Positions 7,657 through 9,286 of a stretch of 9,286 nucleotides of DNA are shown here, in pieces. This stretch comes from Sulfurimonadaceae bacterium (GTDB lineage: Bacteria; Campylobacterota; Campylobacteria; Campylobacterales; Sulfurimonadaceae): NCBI GenBank assembly GCA_026193155.1, contig JAPHSI010000241.1:1-9286 (forward strand), in the 5' to 3' direction. The notes beneath the pieces were generated by a model. The model made no database searches, was not told the DNA's origin, and saw only the letters and a program-made list of their open reading frames with translations. The first letter of the stretch is position 1. Each line of letters starts with the position of its first letter. The position numbers were made by a program, and so were the translations under genes.

Positions 7657-7935
7657 TTAAAAAATTGTATCTATTACTTGGTTTTTGTATTTTATCTCTT
7701 CAACAGAAGCACCTATAACTTTATTTTCTTCCTTTAAAGTATCATACTCTGATTTTAGTTTTGATATTTCACGACTTTTAAAGTAGATTTGTTGGGTAAT
7801 GTATATTTTAGGAAATAAAACTATCAATGTAAATATTAGAATTGCAAGTGTATAAAAAAAATAGCTGATATTAAGTTTTTTTAATGGTGCAAGTACTTTA
7901 CCGACTTCATCTAAAAGTAAATCTTTTGAACTCAT
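7657..7935 (-). CDS. FtsL-like bitopic cell-division protein (candidate)
   Basis: A 92-residue protein with the FtsL plan: a short cytoplasmic N-terminus (1-22), one membrane helix (about 23-41), then a periplasmic coiled-coil region (about 50-90) rich in Lys, Glu, Ile and Leu. FtsL works with FtsB and FtsQ at the division septum to activate FtsW/FtsI. The main evidence is position: its ATG overlaps the rsmH stop in ATGA, and ftsL follows rsmH in the mra/dcw cluster of many bacteria. FtsL sequences diverge greatly, so similarity by eye is not decisive. FtsI does not follow here; an RND exporter does. Translational coupling to rsmH is likely. FtsB-like or unrelated coiled-coil proteins are alternatives. 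Confidence 0.7.
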   Translation of the reverse strand: MSSKDLLLDEVGKVLAPLKKLNISYFFYTLAILIFTLIVLFPKIYITQQIYFKSREISKLKSEYDTLKEENKVIGASVEEIKYKNQVIDTIF

Positions 7936-8858
7936 TTTGCATCCATTTGAAAAACCCTCAGTTTAGCACTACGACTTCTTGGATTTTCTTTTAACTCATC
8001 TTGCTGTGCAGTTATAGGTTTTTTTGTTAAAACTTTACCAAGGGCATGGTTATTTCCACAGGTACATCTCATCGCTTGTGCATCGCAGATACAGGATTTT
8101 GCCCATGTGGAAAAAGTTTGTTTTACTATTCTGTCTTCTAGTGAATGAAAAGATATAATTGCTATTTTTGCATTTGGAAGTTTCGCTTCTTTAATAGTCT
8201 CCAATAAACCTTTTAATTCACCCAATTCATCGTTTACTTCTATTCTTATAGCTTGCATTAAGAGTGTAGCAGGATGTATTTTTTTACCGCGAGGCATAAA
8301 AGGTTTAACACACTCACTAAGTTCTTTTGCAGATGAAAAAGGTCTGTTTTGAACAATAACGTCTGCTATTTTTTTGTAGTTTCTAAGTTCTCCATATTCA
8401 TAAAGTATTTTTTCCAGTTCACTTTTTGAGTAATTATTTACAACTTCACTGGCACTTAATAAAGAATCTTTATCCATACGCATATCAAGATTATCACTAT
8501 CATATGAAAATCCTCTATCTTTTTGGTCTAGTTGTAAGGAGCTAACACCAATATCTGCCAATACTAACTTTATATTTTGTGTATCGTATTCTTTAACTAT
8601 ATCTTTTATTATATTTGAAAAACGACCTTTTTTAATATCAACTCTATCTCTAAAAGGCTCTAATCTTTTTGTAGAAAATTCAATAGCAGTAGAGTCTTGA
8701 TCAATCCCGATGAGCTTTGCATTTTGATTTGCCTCTAGCATCATAGACGAATGCCCGCCGTAGCCCATTGTACAATCAATTATTATCCCATCACCAACAC
8801 CATATGCAACATCTAGGATTTCTTTATATAAAACTGGAATATGTGGTATTTCTGACAC
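7932..8858 (-). CDS. rsmH: 16S rRNA (cytosine(1402)-N(4))-methyltransferase
   Basis: RsmH (formerly MraW) methylates N4 of C1402 in the decoding centre of 16S rRNA, using S-adenosylmethionine. From the GTG at 8858 the protein has 308 residues, the usual family length, and begins VSEIPHIPVLYKEIL, matching the standard HIPVL opening. Motifs are DCTMGYGGHS at 28-37 (SAM binding), GIDQD at 51-55, DIGVSSLQLD at 102-111, LDMRMD at 124-129, the helix containing LLMQAIRIEVNDEL, SFHSLEDRIVK at 236-246, a CIC...CTC cysteine cluster near 256-267 and NPRSRSAKLRV near 292-302. A longer reading from a TTG at 8924 would add 22 residues unlike the family and would start upstream of the -10 box, so I reject it. 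AAAGAG (8865-8870) lies 6 bases before the GTG. It is the first gene of an operon with the ftsL-like gene and the RND exporter. Confidence 0.95.
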   Translation of the reverse strand: MSEIPHIPVLYKEILDVAYGVGDGIIIDCTMGYGGHSSMMLEANQNAKLIGIDQDSTAIEFSTKRLEPFRDRVDIKKGRFSNIIKDIVKEYDTQNIKLVLADIGVSSLQLDQKDRGFSYDSDNLDMRMDKDSLLSASEVVNNYSKSELEKILYEYGELRNYKKIADVIVQNRPFSSAKELSECVKPFMPRGKKIHPATLLMQAIRIEVNDELGELKGLLETIKEAKLPNAKIAIISFHSLEDRIVKQTFSTWAKSCICDAQAMRCTCGNNHALGKVLTKKPITAQQDELKENPRSRSAKLRVFQMDAK

Positions 8859-8864
8859 AAAAAG

Positions 8865-8870
8865 CTCTTT
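8865..8870 (-). promoter_or_regulatory. Ribosome binding site that decides the rsmH GTG start
   Basis: AAAGAG on the minus strand is separated from the GTG at 8856-8858 by 6 bases, an ideal distance. There is no ATG near the expected N-terminus, and the only longer option is a TTG at 8922-8924. Confidence 0.6.
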
Positions 8871-8882
8871 ATTTTTTTGTTG

Positions 8883-8888
8883 ATTATA
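8883..8888 (-). promoter_or_regulatory. -10 box of the rsmH operon
   Basis: A perfect TATAAT on the minus strand places the transcript start near 8876, about 18 bases before the GTG start codon. It lies inside the 22-codon extension that a TTG start would require, which argues against that extension. No -35 consensus is visible. Confidence 0.6.
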
Positions 8889-8934
8889 CTTAAAGTTATT
8901 TAATACATTGTAAAAAAGAATCAATGTAACACCA

Positions 8935-8956
8935 TAATTAGACTTAAGTCTAATTA
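8935..8956. repeat. Perfect 22-bp palindrome, candidate operator
   Basis: Eleven bases on each side of the 8945/8946 centre are exact complements, with core TTAGACTTAAGTCTAA and no spacer. It lies in the 138-base divergent gap, centred about 36 bases upstream of the predicted start point of the SPOR-like gene and about 70 bases upstream of that of rsmH. This position suits a dimeric repressor or activator of the SPOR-like gene. It includes GACTT/AAGTC and so is not simply an AT-rich run. The binding protein is not identifiable. Confidence 0.7.
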
Positions 8957-8969
8957 ATTGAACATATTG

Positions 8970-8975
8970 TATTAT
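8970..8975 (+). promoter_or_regulatory. Possible -10 box of the SPOR-like gene
   Basis: TATTAT, overlapping a TATTATA stretch, lies 27 bases before the ATG at 8997. The match is imperfect and no -35 is seen. It is supported mainly by spacing to the strong AAAGGA ribosome binding site (8985-8990) and by the palindrome just upstream. Confidence 0.4.
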
Positions 8976-8996
8976 ACAAAAAACAAAGGAACTTTT

Positions 8997-9286
8997 ATGA
9001 AATATATTTTATTAATCTCAATAATTTTAACAACTTTTTTATCAGCAAAAACTCAAATAGTAATAGGTACTTTCACAAAAGAAAGTAGTGCTCACAATGT
9101 AAAAGAAGAACTTATAAGGACAATAAACAAAGACAAAAAACTTAAAGCTTTTTTAGAAAAGAACAATATTAAAAGTATAGCCAAAAAAGACAGTAAATAT
9201 TTTATAGTCACATTAGAACCTTTTTTAGATAAAGCCACACATACATCTGTATTAAATAAAATACGAAAAACAAAATTTAAAGATGC
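8997..9286 (+). CDS. Secreted SPOR-like protein, truncated by the window edge
   Basis: An open frame of at least 96 codons runs off the right end. ATG follows AAAGGA (8985-8990) by 6 bases, an excellent start. Residues 1-17 form a signal peptide: Lys2, a hydrophobic core, then cleavage probably after LSA, so the product is exported to the periplasm. The mature part begins QIVIGTFTKESSAHNVKEEL (20-39) and continues with KYFIVTLEPFLDKATHTSVL (67-86). Two strand-helix units starting with V-I-G-T-F and Y-F-I-V-x-L-x-P-F resemble the beta-alpha-beta repeats of SPOR domains, which bind denuded septal peptidoglycan. This is recognition by pattern and not certain. The C-terminal part, which could hold further domains, is outside the window. 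It is divergent from rsmH. Confidence 0.75.
   Translation, partial: MKYILLISIILTTFLSAKTQIVIGTFTKESSAHNVKEELIRTINKDKKLKAFLEKNNIKSIAKKDSKYFIVTLEPFLDKATHTSVLNKIRKTKFKD

Overview
The window is AT-rich chromosomal DNA with tightly packed genes. It most likely comes from a Campylobacterota bacterium close to Sulfurimonas or Sulfurovum. The evidence for this is the base composition, the style of the proteins, and an atpB gene standing apart from the other ATP synthase genes, as is known for H. pylori and C. jejuni. The genus is an inference. I see no tRNA, rRNA, CRISPR array, insertion sequence, phage gene or integration site. Most genes are housekeeping genes.

Layout. A large Lon-like AAA+ protease (23-2395, minus) is divergent from acpS (2518-2871, plus). 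The gap between them holds two outward-facing promoters and a perfect 13-bp inverted repeat lying on the protease -10 box. acpS meets thiS (2872-3072, minus) tail to tail with no base between them. The remaining complete genes are on the minus strand. In transcription order they are rsmH (from a GTG at 8858), an ftsL-like gene (4-nt overlap), an RND exporter (12-nt gap), then atpB behind its own TATAAT promoter, an 85-aa membrane protein and a YjbR-family gene (stop and start abut). A truncated gene at the right edge (8997-9286, plus) encodes a secreted SPOR-like protein. It is divergent from rsmH across a 138-base gap containing a perfect 22-bp palindrome.

How the genes may work together. 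rsmH followed by a short bitopic coiled-coil protein is the start of the classic mra/dcw cell-division arrangement. The divergent SPOR-like gene may also relate to the cell wall, but that is inference. atpB supplies the proton channel of ATP synthase. AcpS activates acyl carrier protein, ThiS carries sulfur for thiamine thiazole, and the Lon-like protease serves protein quality control. The RND pump has no adaptor or outer-membrane partner in the window.

I did not find a clear new multi-gene system. The most notable signals are the two palindromes in the divergent promoter regions, the corrected rsmH start, the unannotated-looking ftsL candidate, and an RND pump whose TM4/TM10 proton-relay residues differ from AcrB.
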